From contig NZ_JAGGOK010000042.1 in assembly GCF_018614615.1 (NCBI RefSeq), positions 55,890 to 119,889 on the forward strand: a stretch of 64,000 bases of DNA, written 5' to 3'. The DNA is from Streptomyces sp. ISL-100. Its GTDB lineage: Bacteria; Actinomycetota; Actinomycetes; Streptomycetales; Streptomycetaceae. This document shows, piece by piece, positions 43,866 through 52,635 of this stretch. The stretch's first letter is position 1. Every line of letters begins with the position of its first letter. Below the pieces are notes generated by a model. That model worked only from the letters and a program-made list of their open reading frames with translations, made no database searches and was not told the DNA's origin. The position numbers were made by a program, and so were the translations under genes.

Positions 43866-44836
43866 GTGGCACCCGACCGACCTCTGCCGAACAGCACCTG
43901 GGGGACCGGCTGGCCGCCCTGGTGGACGGCGAGCTGAGCCATGACGTCCGCGAGCGCGTCCTGTCGCACCTGGCGACCTGCGCCAAGTGCAAGGCGGAGG
44001 CCGACGAACAGCGCCGCCTGAAGAGCGTCTTCTCGACGACCGCGCCGCCGCCGCCTTCCGAGGGACTGCTCGCCCGTCTCCAGGGACTGCCCGGAGGCGG
44101 CCCCGGGGGTGACGACAGCGACGGCCCAAGGCCGTTCGGACAGGGCGGCTTCGGAAACGGGGTCTTCGGCCCCGACACCCCGCGAGCGAGACCCGGCAGA
44201 CCCGGCAACAACTTCGACTTCGAGTACGCACCGGCCGCCGGGCACGTCGGCGTGCTTCCCGGCGCCGCGCCCGGGCGTGGCTTCCGCATCCATGACGTGG
44301 GCCGCGCCGAGGCGGAGCGTTCCGGCGGGCGCGGGAGGCGGCTGGCCTTCGCGGCAGCGAGCGCCGTGTCGCTCGCGGCGTTCGCGCTCGGCGGCGCCAT
44401 GCCGGTCGGCTCCGTCGGCGAAACCACCGCGAGGGGCGGCGGCTCGGGTAACAACGTCACGCCCCAGCGCGCGCCAAGCCCGACCGGTGTCGTCGCGGAG
44501 AACAACCGCCGCCGCAGTACGGGCAACAGCCTCCTCGCAGCCAGTGCCAGTGCGAGCGCCGGTTCCAATGCCGGAACCAACGCCGCCGTGCCGTCCAGGC
44601 TCCTAGGAGCGGGGACGGGGCAGGGCGGCGCGCAGGGGCACGCGCTGACGCAGCCGTTCTCGGCGCCCGCACTCACCGGTCAGACCCCCCTGCCGCTGAT
44701 ACGCCGGTCGGGTTCCGCCCTGGCGCTGGCGTACGCCCCCGGCCACCGTCCGTCGGTGACCGTGCCGCTGTCGCTGTCGCTGCCGCCGCTTCAGTCGGCC
44801 ACTCCTTCACAGCCCGGACTGCCCGTTTCTCCCTGA
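43862..44836 (+). CDS. Anti-sigma factor with zinc-finger ZAS motif (RseA-like)
   Basis: This 324-aa protein has an N-terminal zinc anti-sigma domain with His36-x3-Cys40-x2-Cys43 (HLATCAKC), which should bind the upstream sigma factor. A Gly/Pro-rich linker leads to a probable transmembrane helix near residues 160-180 (LAFAAASAVSLAAFALGG). An Ala/Ser/Thr-rich region about 130 aa long follows outside. Mycobacterial RseA is much shorter, so the exported tail is an expansion here. It is translationally coupled to the sigma gene. Confidence 0.85.
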   Translation: MSGTRPTSAEQHLGDRLAALVDGELSHDVRERVLSHLATCAKCKAEADEQRRLKSVFSTTAPPPPSEGLLARLQGLPGGGPGGDDSDGPRPFGQGGFGNGVFGPDTPRARPGRPGNNFDFEYAPAAGHVGVLPGAAPGRGFRIHDVGRAEAERSGGRGRRLAFAAASAVSLAAFALGGAMPVGSVGETTARGGGSGNNVTPQRAPSPTGVVAENNRRRSTGNSLLAASASASAGSNAGTNAAVPSRLLGAGTGQGGAQGHALTQPFSAPALTGQTPLPLIRRSGSALALAYAPGHRPSVTVPLSLSLPPLQSATPSQPGLPVSP

Positions 44837-44930
44837 GACTGGTTGAATCCTGGGAGGGGTGCCCCCGTGGGGGCACGGACAACGAGGTGGCACGGCCCTG
44901 CGGGCGTGCTCGTGGGGTTGCGGGGAGAGC

Positions 44931-46499
44931 ATGGACGAGGGCAAGCCCACCGGGCCGAAGGCAAAGTGGTGGAGCCGTCCCGAACCGGAGCGGGAGCCGG
45001 CGCAGTCCGCCGTGGATTCGGAATCGGAATCGGATGCGGTCCGCGCGGCCGAAGTCGCCGTGGCTGTCCCGCAGCCGCGTCCGCAGCCCCTGCACGCGCC
45101 CGATCCGTACGCCACGCCGCCGTACGGAGGCCCGGGGCCCTGGGCGCCCGCGCCGCCCGTGCAGCGCCCGGTGCCGACCCCGCCGCACGGCACGTTCGTA
45201 CCACCGGGAGCACCGGGAGCACCGGGAGCACCGGGAGCGCACGCGGCGCCTGTGACGAACGGGGCTGGAGTGGCCATGGCGCCGCCCCAGCAGCCCCAGC
45301 CCTCGCAGTGGCTGCAGTACGACCCCTGGGGCGTGCCCCAGCAGCCGCTTACTCACCCCGGTGACCCCGCGGGCGGCAGCCGGCCGAAGAAGGGCCGCCG
45401 GGGCACGCTGCTCGTCGGGGCGCTGCTGGTCGCCCTGGTCGCCGGCGGCATCGGCGGCGGCGTCGGGGCGTACATCGAACGCAACGGCGGCATCGCCCGC
45501 GTCGAACTGCCGCAGGCGCAGCAGGAGGACTACAAGGGCCGCGCACCCGGCAGCGTCGCGGGCATCGCGGCCAGCGCCCTGCCGAGCGTCGTCACGCTGC
45601 ACGTCAGCGGGGCCGGCGAGCAGGGCACGGGCACCGGCTTCGTACTCGACGCCAGGGGCCACATCCTCACCAACGACCACGTCGTGGAGCCCGCCGGAGC
45701 CGACGGCACCATCAACATCACCTTCAGCGGCGGCCAGACCGCGAAGGCGAAGCTCGTCGGCAAGGACAGCGGCTACGACCTTGCCGTCGTCCGGGTCATC
45801 GGGGTCGACGGCCTGAAGCCGCTGCCCCTGGGGAACTCGGAGAACGTCCGGGTGGGTGACCCGGTGGTGGCCATCGGCGCGCCGTTCGACCTTCAGAACA
45901 CCGTGACCTCCGGGATCATCAGCGCCAAGGAGCGGCCCATCACCGCGGGCGGCGAGAAGGGCGACGGCAGCGACGTGAGTTATGTGAACGCGCTCCAGAC
46001 CGACGCCCCGATAAACCCGGGCAACTCCGGCGGTCCGCTGGTGGACGCCCACGCCCGGGTCATCGGCATCAACAGCGCCATACGCGCGGCGGACAACAGC
46101 GCGGGCCTCGAAGGCAGCCAGGGCGGCAGCATCGGTCTGGGCTTCGCGATCCCCATCAACCAGGGCAAGCGCGTCGCCGAGGAGCTCATCAACACCGGGA
46201 AGGCGACGCACCCGGTGATCGGTGTGACGCTGGACATGAAGTACGCGGGCGACGGCGCCCGCGTCGGCACCAAGGGCGCCGAAGGCCCGTCGGTCACACC
46301 CGGCGGTCCCGGCGCCCGCGCCGGGATCAAGCCCCGCGACATCATCACCGAGGTCAACGGCCAGAAGGTGCACAACGGGCAGGAGCTGATCGTCAAGATC
46401 CGCGCCCACCGCCCCGGCGACCGGCTGGAACTGACCGTGGTGCGCGCGGGCGAGGAGCGCACGGTGTCCGTGACGCTCGGCTCGGCGGACAGCGACTGA
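44931..46499 (+). CDS. htrA: HtrA/DegP-like serine protease with PDZ domain
   Basis: This 522-aa membrane-anchored envelope protease has a Pro-rich cytoplasmic N-terminus of about 140 residues, including a PGA tandem repeat encoded by GGAGCACCG units near 45203-45240. One transmembrane helix lies near 155-175 and a trypsin-like domain follows with the triad His250 (TNDHVV), Asp283 (GYDLAVV) and Ser366 (GNSGGPL). A C-terminal PDZ domain follows (GVTLDMKY, then GARAGIKPRDIITEVNG). It degrades misfolded envelope proteins. ATG 44931 follows GGGGAG. It is probably under the upstream sigma factor. Confidence 0.93.
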   Translation: MDEGKPTGPKAKWWSRPEPEREPAQSAVDSESESDAVRAAEVAVAVPQPRPQPLHAPDPYATPPYGGPGPWAPAPPVQRPVPTPPHGTFVPPGAPGAPGAPGAHAAPVTNGAGVAMAPPQQPQPSQWLQYDPWGVPQQPLTHPGDPAGGSRPKKGRRGTLLVGALLVALVAGGIGGGVGAYIERNGGIARVELPQAQQEDYKGRAPGSVAGIAASALPSVVTLHVSGAGEQGTGTGFVLDARGHILTNDHVVEPAGADGTINITFSGGQTAKAKLVGKDSGYDLAVVRVIGVDGLKPLPLGNSENVRVGDPVVAIGAPFDLQNTVTSGIISAKERPITAGGEKGDGSDVSYVNALQTDAPINPGNSGGPLVDAHARVIGINSAIRAADNSAGLEGSQGGSIGLGFAIPINQGKRVAEELINTGKATHPVIGVTLDMKYAGDGARVGTKGAEGPSVTPGGPGARAGIKPRDIITEVNGQKVHNGQELIVKIRAHRPGDRLELTVVRAGEERTVSVTLGSADSD

Positions 46500-46639
46500 G
46501 AGACGGGCGCCCGAGTGTTACGTGAAGGTACCGTCCGGACAGTTTGGGCGGGTACCGTGGACCGGGCCCGGACCGGTCCTCTGCCTGCGGCGGGGAGGCC
46601 CACCGACCCGCGGGCGCGGAGAACCCAAGGAGCAACAAG

Positions 46640-47119
46640 GTGTTCAGTGACATAGGCGCACTCGAGCTGGTGACGCTCGTGGTTCTCGGCGTGCTTGTCT
46701 TCGGGCCGGAGAAGCTGCCGAAGCTCATCCAGGACGCCTCGGGGATGATCCGTAAGCTCCGTGAGTTCTCCGAGAGCGCCAAGCAGGACATCCGCTCCGA
46801 GCTGGGCCCGGAGTTCAAGGACTTCGACTTCGAGGACCTGAACCCCAAGACCTTTGTCCGCAAGCAGCTGATGGACAACGACGACCTCGGGCTCAAGGAG
46901 ATCCGCAGCAGCTTCGACCTCAAGAGCGAGATGGCCGAGGTCGCGGACGCGGTGCACGGGCGCGACAGCGGGTCGTCGGCCGCATCGGCGAGCGGTTCGA
47001 ACGTTTCGGCCGGCAAGGCGAACCTGTCGAAGGACTCCACCGGCATCCCCGACCTGCTCAGGAAGCGCGAAAGCCCCGCTCAGGCCGAGCGGCCGCCGTT
47101 CGACGCCGACGCCACCTGA
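46640..47119 (+). CDS. tatB: Twin-arginine translocation protein TatB
   Basis: This 159-aa protein starts at GTG 46640 behind AAGGAG. A short N-terminal helix (IGALELVTLVVLGVLVFGPEKLP) is followed by an amphipathic helix and a charged cytoplasmic tail, the TatA/TatB layout. The EL in GALEL, the GPEKLP hinge and the long tail of about 130 residues mark it as TatB. It acts with TatC in receptor formation for folded-protein export. Its position after htrA matches M. tuberculosis Rv1224. The 140-nt gap from htrA allows its own promoter. Confidence 0.9.
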   Translation: MFSDIGALELVTLVVLGVLVFGPEKLPKLIQDASGMIRKLREFSESAKQDIRSELGPEFKDFDFEDLNPKTFVRKQLMDNDDLGLKEIRSSFDLKSEMAEVADAVHGRDSGSSAASASGSNVSAGKANLSKDSTGIPDLLRKRESPAQAERPPFDADAT

Positions 47120-47238
47120 GCCCTGCCCTTCCCTACGAGCCGCACCAAGGTGGATATCCTCCATCTGTCCGGATGTGAGGACGCCCGAGGGGGGCGGGCC
47201 GTATCCGGACGCCACGGAACAAGGAGGCGGCCGGATAG

Positions 47239-47922
47239 ATGGAGACCACGAGTCGGGTCGGAGCGCAGGGAGCACCCCTGACGCCCAGCACGTCCACAGC
47301 GGAGGGGGTGCCAGCAGCCCGGCGTACGGTCGACGGCTATCTGCGGGCACCTTTCCCCTGGTACGGACTGGATGACGCGTTCACCGGGCCCCGCTGGCTG
47401 ATGCAGGTCGGCACGGCGGCGGACGGCACGGTGCAGCACGGTTCCACGGGCCACGGCGAGGAGCCGTCGATACGGCCCACCGCCGCCGACGATGGCCAGG
47501 AGAAGGAACGCTTCGCGGTGGTTGTCACCGTAGCCAGCAGCCCCGTGCGGCGCAGCGGCGACGGTACGGGCGTACTGGAGGCCACTTCGGTCTCCTCCGC
47601 CGCCTGGCTGGCCGGTTCGGGCCTGCTCCTGTCCACCTGGCCCGCCCAGCTGGACCACTCGCTGCGAGACGACTGGCTGGACCAGCAGACCGAGACGGCC
47701 TTCGAGCTGGCCGACGACCTGTCGGGGCCGGCCTGGTCGTCGCTGTCGCTGCCGGTGGACGGCGTACCGACGCCCTTCCACTACCGCGAGTCGGAATACG
47801 GCTGGGTGCTCGCGGGGGCCGGGCAGGACGGCGTGATCCTCGGGGCGTACGGGCGCGGGATGAGCGCGTACGGGCTCGGGTTCTCGGTGGTCAAGGACAT
47901 CACGACGTACGACCAGGACTGA
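47239..47922 (+). CDS. Conserved protein of unknown function
   Basis: This 227-aa soluble-looking protein has no transmembrane helix or signal peptide. Two visible blocks are GPRWLMQVGTAADGTVQHG near the N-terminus and FHYRESEYGWVLAGAGQDGVIL with AYGRGMSAYGLGFSVVKD near the end. Trp and Tyr are frequent. I do not recognise the family. AAGGAGG lies 12 nt before the ATG. It is the last gene of the plus-strand set and ends in a strong terminator. Confidence 0.75.
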   Translation: METTSRVGAQGAPLTPSTSTAEGVPAARRTVDGYLRAPFPWYGLDDAFTGPRWLMQVGTAADGTVQHGSTGHGEEPSIRPTAADDGQEKERFAVVVTVASSPVRRSGDGTGVLEATSVSSAAWLAGSGLLLSTWPAQLDHSLRDDWLDQQTETAFELADDLSGPAWSSLSLPVDGVPTPFHYRESEYGWVLAGAGQDGVILGAYGRGMSAYGLGFSVVKDITTYDQD

Positions 47923-47945
47923 GCGCCGAGAGGCGGCTGTACGAC

Positions 47946-47984
47946 GAAGGGGGGCGCCGCTCGCTCGGAGCGGCGCCCCCCTTC
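47946..47984 (+). terminator. Bidirectional terminator before convergent mrp
   Basis: Perfect 17-bp stem (47946-47962 with 47968-47984), loop GCTCG, in the 69-nt gap between the gene ending at 47922 and mrp. Confidence 0.88.
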
Positions 47985-47991
47985 GGATGCG

Positions 47992-49125
47992 TCAGAACTT
48001 GTTGCGCGGGGTGATGCCCAGCGACATGCCCGACAGGCCGCGTGCGCGGCCGCCCAGCTTGCCCGCGATCGTGCGCAGAGCGGCGCCCGCCGCCGAGTCC
48101 GGGTCGCTGAGCACGACGGGCTTGCCCTCGTCGCCGCCTTCCCGCAGCCGTACGTCGATGGGGATGGAGCCCAGCACCGGCACGTTCGTACCGGTCGTCT
48201 TCGTCAGCCCCTCGGCGACCTTCTGGCCGCCGCCGGAGCCGAAGACGTCGACCATCTCGTCGCAGTGCGGGCACGGCAGGCCGGACATGTTCTCGACGAC
48301 GCCGACGATCTTCTGGTGGGTCTGTACGGCGATGGAGCCGGCCCGCTCGGCAACCTCGGCCGCCGCCTGCTGAGGCGTCGTCACGACAAGGATCTCGGCG
48401 TTCGGGACAAGCTGCGCCACCGAGATGGCGATGTCACCGGTGCCCGGCGGCAGGTCGAGCAGCAGCACGTCCAGGTCGCCCCAGTACACGTCCGCGAGGA
48501 ACTGCTGGAGCGCTCGGTGCAGCATCGGCCCGCGCCACACCACGGGAGCGTTGCCCGGGGTGAACATACCGATCGAGATGACCTTCACGCCGTGCGCCGA
48601 CGGCGGCATGATCATGTTCTCGACCTGGGTGGGCCTGCCGTCCACGCCGAGCATGCGCGGCACGCTGTGGCCGTAGATGTCCGCGTCGACGACGCCGACC
48701 TTCAGCCCGTCCGCCGCCATCGCCGCGGCCAGGTTGACCGTCACCGAGGACTTGCCGACGCCGCCCTTGCCGGACGCCACCGCGTACACGCGCGTCAGCG
48801 AGCCGGGCTGGGCGAAGGGCACCTCGCGCTCGGCGGTGCCGCCGCGCAGCGCGCCCGCGAGCTCCTTGCGCTGCTCGTCGCTCATCACGTCGAGCTCGAC
48901 GGAGACGCTTGTCACACCCTCGACGCGCTCGACCGCCTCGCGCACGTTCTTCGTGATGGTCTCGCGCATCGGGCAGCCGGAGACGGTGAGATAGACCGCG
49001 ACGGCAACCGCGCCGTCCGCCCCGATCTCCACCGATTTGACCATGCCGAGGTCAGTGATCGGTTTGTGGATCTCGGGGTCGTTCACCGTCGCCAGTGCTT
49101 CGCGCACCGCGTCTTCCATAGCCAT
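47992..49125 (-). CDS. mrp: Mrp/NBP35-type Fe-S cluster carrier P-loop ATPase
   Basis: This 377-aa protein has an N-terminal MIP18/DUF59 domain (about residues 1-95, with the conserved Cys in VSGCPMRETI). A P-loop ATPase follows with the deviant Walker A GKGGVGKS at residues 119-126 and DIYGHSVPRM. The cluster-binding CxxC is in LPCPHCDEM. It assembles and transfers Fe-S clusters. The start is ATG 49125, with a second ATG two codons later. No strong ribosome-binding site is visible. It is the first of three minus-strand envelope or metal genes. Confidence 0.93.
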   Translation of the reverse strand: MAMEDAVREALATVNDPEIHKPITDLGMVKSVEIGADGAVAVAVYLTVSGCPMRETITKNVREAVERVEGVTSVSVELDVMSDEQRKELAGALRGGTAEREVPFAQPGSLTRVYAVASGKGGVGKSSVTVNLAAAMAADGLKVGVVDADIYGHSVPRMLGVDGRPTQVENMIMPPSAHGVKVISIGMFTPGNAPVVWRGPMLHRALQQFLADVYWGDLDVLLLDLPPGTGDIAISVAQLVPNAEILVVTTPQQAAAEVAERAGSIAVQTHQKIVGVVENMSGLPCPHCDEMVDVFGSGGGQKVAEGLTKTTGTNVPVLGSIPIDVRLREGGDEGKPVVLSDPDSAAGAALRTIAGKLGGRARGLSGMSLGITPRNKF

Positions 49126-49168
49126 ACGCCGATGGTACGGCGCGTACCGCCACACGGGGAAAGCCCTG

Positions 49169-49756
49169 TCAGCGGTCGGCTTCGTCACTCTCGGAAGCGG
49201 GTTCGGGCGGGAATACGGAGCGCCGCTCCTCCATATCCTTGACCAGGTCCACGAATTCCGAGCGGATCCAGTCCCGGGTGGCCACCTCGCCGAGCCCCAT
49301 TCGCAGCGCCGCGACCTCTCGTGTGAGGTACTCGGTGTCGGCGATGGACCGCTCGTTCTGCTTGCGGTCCTGCTCGTGGGTGACGCGGTCACGGTCGTCC
49401 TGGCGGTTCTGCGCGAGGAGGATCAGCGGGGCGGCGTACGACGCCTGGAGAGACAGCATCAGCGTCAGGAAGATGAACGGGTACTCGTCCCAGCGCAGGG
49501 CGGGCGGCGCGAAGATGTTCCAGACGACCCACAGAGCGATGGTCAGAGTCATCCAGACGAGGAAGCGGCCCGTGCCCAGGAAGCGCGCGATGCGCTCCGA
49601 GAACCGGCCGAAGGCCTCCGGGTCGTACTCCGGCAGCAGCCGCTTGCGCGCGGGGCGCGGCTGGTCCAGGCGCGCCCGGGACGCCCGTGGCAGCGCGCTG
49701 GCGCCCGTGGCGGTCCGGCCCCGCTCCCTCGGCTCGGCGTTCCTGTCACTGCCCAC
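49169..49756 (-). CDS. DUF1003 membrane protein
   Basis: This 195-aa protein has a basic N-terminal region and two transmembrane helices (about 67-84 and 90-113) around the conserved FIFLTLMLSLQASYAAPLILLAQ segment, followed by a charged coiled tail with NRQDDRDRVTHEQD. This is the DUF1003 family, often near magnesium or CBS proteins. It starts at GTG 49756 and overlaps the upstream MgtE-N/CBS gene by 11 nt, so the two are coupled. Confidence 0.88.
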   Translation of the reverse strand: MGSDRNAEPRERGRTATGASALPRASRARLDQPRPARKRLLPEYDPEAFGRFSERIARFLGTGRFLVWMTLTIALWVVWNIFAPPALRWDEYPFIFLTLMLSLQASYAAPLILLAQNRQDDRDRVTHEQDRKQNERSIADTEYLTREVAALRMGLGEVATRDWIRSEFVDLVKDMEERRSVFPPEPASESDEADR

Positions 49757-51047
49757 GGGCGGTCCTCCCGTGTCGCGCGACCCCCGGCGTCTGCGGCGGC
49801 TCGTGGAACTCCGTCTCGCGCCAGTCGTCGGGCAGCAGGTGGTCGAGTACGTCGTCGACGGTCACGGCGCCGAGCAGCGAGCCGCTCGCGTCCACGACCG
49901 GGGCGGCGACCATGTTGTACGCCGCCAGGTAGCTCGTGACGGCGGGCAGTGACGTGCCCGGCGACAGCGGCGGCAGGTCGGACTCCACGACCGAGCCGAT
50001 CAGCGTGCCCGGCGGCTCGCGCAGCATCCGCTGGAAGTGCACCGTCCCGAGGTACTTGCCCGTCGGCGTCTCGTCCGGCGGCCGGCAGACGTACACCTGC
50101 GCGGCCAGCGCGGGGGAGAGGTCCTGCAGCCGTACACGGGCCAGGGCGTCCGCGACCGTCGCGTCCGGCCGCAGCACGATCGGCTCGGTCGTCATCAGAC
50201 CACCGGCCGTCCGCTCCTCGTACGCGAGCAGCCGCCGTACGTCGGCCGCGTCGTCCGGCCGCATCAGCATCAGCAGCCGCTCCTTGTCCTCCTCGGGCAG
50301 CTCGGACAGCAGGTCGGCGGCGTCGTCCGGATCCATCGCCTCCAGGACGTCGGCCGCCCGCTCCTCCTTCAGCTTGCCGAGGATCTCCACCTGGTCGTCG
50401 TCCGGCAGCTCTTCGAGTACATCGGCGAGCCGGTCGTCGTCGAGCGCGGCGGCCACCTCGGCGCGGCGCTTGGGCGTCAGGTGGTGCAGCGCGTTGGCGA
50501 GGTCGGCCGGGCGCAGCTGCTCGAAGGTGGCCAGGAGGCTCTCCGCGCCCTGTCCGTGCTCCTCCAGCGAGAAGCCGGTGACCGCTGACCACTCCACGGT
50601 CAGCGTCTCCCCGCGACGCCGCAGCGCACCGCCCTTGCCCTTGCGTACGAAGACCTTGTCGATCTCCCAGTCGCGGCGGGCCGGCAGCTGCACGATCGAC
50701 ACGTCCAGGACGGTGACTTCTTCCCCGGTGTCCACGAGGCGCACCCGGCGGTCGAGGAGTTCACCGAGGACAAGGCGCTCGGTCGGACGCTGCTCGAAGC
50801 GGCGCATGTTGACCACGCCCGTCGTGATGACCTGTCCCGACTCGACACCCGTCACGCGGGTCATGGGGACGAAGATCCGGCGCCGGCTCACCACCTCGAC
50901 GACCATGCCGAGCAGGCGCGGTGGCCGGTTGCCGACGCGCAGCATCGCGACCAGGTCACGGACCCGGCCGACCTGGTCACCGTTCGGGTCGAACACGGCG
51001 ATGCCCGCGAGGTGCGAGACGAAGACCCGGGGGGCGCCTGATGCCAT
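49746..51047 (-). CDS. Cytoplasmic protein with PRC-barrel, MgtE-N and CBS domains
   Basis: This 433-aa protein has a PRC-barrel-like N-terminus, an MgtE intracellular N domain made of repeated helices (ALDDDRLADVLEELPDDDQ, AMDPDDAADLLSELPEE) and paired CBS domains (GTVHFQRMLR, LLGAVTVDDVLDHL). Unlike MgtE it has no membrane domain, so it is probably a magnesium-sensing regulatory protein rather than a channel. The counterpart in M. tuberculosis is Rv1232c. ATG 51047 follows GAGGCG. Confidence 0.87.
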   Translation of the reverse strand: MASGAPRVFVSHLAGIAVFDPNGDQVGRVRDLVAMLRVGNRPPRLLGMVVEVVSRRRIFVPMTRVTGVESGQVITTGVVNMRRFEQRPTERLVLGELLDRRVRLVDTGEEVTVLDVSIVQLPARRDWEIDKVFVRKGKGGALRRRGETLTVEWSAVTGFSLEEHGQGAESLLATFEQLRPADLANALHHLTPKRRAEVAAALDDDRLADVLEELPDDDQVEILGKLKEERAADVLEAMDPDDAADLLSELPEEDKERLLMLMRPDDAADVRRLLAYEERTAGGLMTTEPIVLRPDATVADALARVRLQDLSPALAAQVYVCRPPDETPTGKYLGTVHFQRMLREPPGTLIGSVVESDLPPLSPGTSLPAVTSYLAAYNMVAAPVVDASGSLLGAVTVDDVLDHLLPDDWRETEFHEPPQTPGVARHGRTARGQ

Positions 51048-51221
51048 ATGGTGCGCCTCACTTTGTGGACAAAACGGGGCCGATAACGGCTTCAGGCTAG
51101 CTCGTGCCGGTCGGCACCGCTCCAAAGGGGCCGTCCGGACGGCTCTCTGCCGGACGGCGTAGACAGCACAGGTACGCTGCCTGCTGCCACCCCGGACACC
51201 CGCATGAGAGGCAGTGCGCTT

Positions 51222-51992
51222 GTGACTGCATTTCCCCCGGCCGCCCGAGCCCGCCGGGCTGCCCTACTCGGCGTCGTGTGCGTCGGGCTGACCGCGGCGC
51301 TCACCGCCTGCGGTGAGGAACCGAAACCGGACCCGGACAAGGGGACGAACGGGGTGGGCAGACTCTCGGCATCGGCCATCGAGGCCAAGGCGCGGAACGC
51401 GGCGCGCGACGCGGAGTCGGTGCGGCTCTCGGGCACCGTCGTCAGCAAGGGACGCTCGTACAAGCTGGACATGCGCCTCAAGGAGGACGGCGGCACGGGG
51501 TCCGTGACCTCCAAGGGCAGCACGTTCGAACTGCTGCGCATCGACGACGAGCTCTTCATGAAGGCAGGCGCCGACTTCTGGGACCACGGGACGGGGCAGC
51601 CGTCGGAGTCCGACGAGGCGGCCGCGGGCAAGCTGGAGGACAAGTACGTCAAGGTCCCGGACGGTGACCCGGCGTACGACCAGCTGCGCGGCTTCACGGA
51701 CAAGGACGTACTGCTCGACGGCCTGCTCGGGCTGCACGGCAAGCTGACCAAGGGCGAGCGCGAGCGGGTCGGCGGCGTCCGTACGATCGAGGTCATCGGT
51801 GGCAAGGGCGTCGGCGGGAGCCTGGCCGTGTCCCTGATGGGCACGCCGTATCCGCTGAAGTTGGAGCGGGCGGGCGGGGCGGGCGTGGTCAGGCTGGCCG
51901 ACTGGGACAAGGAGTTCGCGCTGGAGGCGCCGGGCAAGGGCGAGACCCTTGACTACGGCGGCCAGCTTCCCAAGACGTCGGACCCGTCCTAG
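51222..51992 (+). CDS. Putative lipoprotein with LolA/LppX-like fold
   Basis: This exported lipoprotein has a signal peptide ending LTAC (Cys30 with GTG 51222 as start). GTG 51222 has GAGAGG at good spacing. An upstream ATG at 51204 would add six residues and is the alternative. The mature 226 residues alternate short strands, with GRSYKLDMRLKEDGGTGSVT and GTPYPLKLERAGG, as in LppX/LprG and LolA-like lipid carriers. The function is unknown. Its stop codon overlaps the stop of the convergent gene. Confidence 0.75.
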   Translation: MTAFPPAARARRAALLGVVCVGLTAALTACGEEPKPDPDKGTNGVGRLSASAIEAKARNAARDAESVRLSGTVVSKGRSYKLDMRLKEDGGTGSVTSKGSTFELLRIDDELFMKAGADFWDHGTGQPSESDEAAAGKLEDKYVKVPDGDPAYDQLRGFTDKDVLLDGLLGLHGKLTKGERERVGGVRTIEVIGGKGVGGSLAVSLMGTPYPLKLERAGGAGVVRLADWDKEFALEAPGKGETLDYGGQLPKTSDPS

Positions 51993-52507
51993 TCCTTCTG
52001 CCGCTTCTTCTTGCGCTTCATGAGGAGGCGCGGCAGCCCTGCCGGTACGGGCAGCCGCGTCGTGGCGCTCGTCGGCAGCGGGGCGGCGGCGAGTGACCCG
52101 TCCGGGAGGTCGGTGGTCACGCTCTGCGGTTCCAGGCGCAGTACGCGGCATTCGCGGGCCCAGCGCTCGGTCATCTGCTCGGCGTCGGGAGCGTTCAGCC
52201 GCTTGCCCTTGAGCTCGGCTACGGCCGCGTCCCAGGCGTCGGTCCCGGCGGGGTGCTCGGTGACGGTGGCTGTCCAGGTGACGAGCCGGCCGCCCTTGTC
52301 CTTGCTGCGTACGGTCACTTCGGCGCTTCCGCCGTCGGCGAGCCCCGGGAAGGGCTGCTCGCCGGGGCCGTCTCCTACTACGTAGGCGGCGCCGTCGTGC
52401 CATACGTGCCAGAGCGATCGGGCGGGGCCGGTGCCGCGCACCCAGATGAGCCCGGACTTCTTGGTGGCCTCCTCGACGAGGGCCTGGTCGAGCAAGGTCT
52501 GCGTCAT
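51989..52507 (-). CDS. Conserved hypothetical protein, possible FMN-binding-like split barrel
   Basis: This 172-aa protein starts at ATG 52507 (MTQTLLDQALVEEATKKSG). The core WVRGTGPARSLWHVWHDGAA, then AYVVGDGPGEQPFPGLADG, alternates strands like a pyridoxamine-oxidase-type barrel, but key flavin residues cannot be verified. The C-terminus is very basic (LMKRKKKRQKD). Its TAG stop and that of the convergent lipoprotein share the palindrome CTAG at 51989-51992. Confidence 0.72.
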   Translation of the reverse strand: MTQTLLDQALVEEATKKSGLIWVRGTGPARSLWHVWHDGAAYVVGDGPGEQPFPGLADGGSAEVTVRSKDKGGRLVTWTATVTEHPAGTDAWDAAVAELKGKRLNAPDAEQMTERWARECRVLRLEPQSVTTDLPDGSLAAAPLPTSATTRLPVPAGLPRLLMKRKKKRQKD

Positions 52508-52540
52508 GGCCGCAAGCCTACTAGGCGGTGTCCTGCGGAG

Positions 52541-52587
52541 CCTTTCCCCTACCCGCCCCTTCCCGAACCGGGGGCAAGCCCCCAGCC
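52541..52587. repeat. Copy of the dispersed repeat (outer arm)
   Basis: CCTTTCCCCTACCCGCCCCT then TCCCGAACCGGGGGCAAGCCCCC matches 18139-18180. It lies in the divergent gap between the 52507 gene and the EamA gene, so not every copy is at a 3' end. Confidence 0.7.
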
Positions 52588-52635
52588 CCAGTTCGGACAG
52601 TTCCGTAATAAAGCCACGCCCCTTACCGTGAGCCC

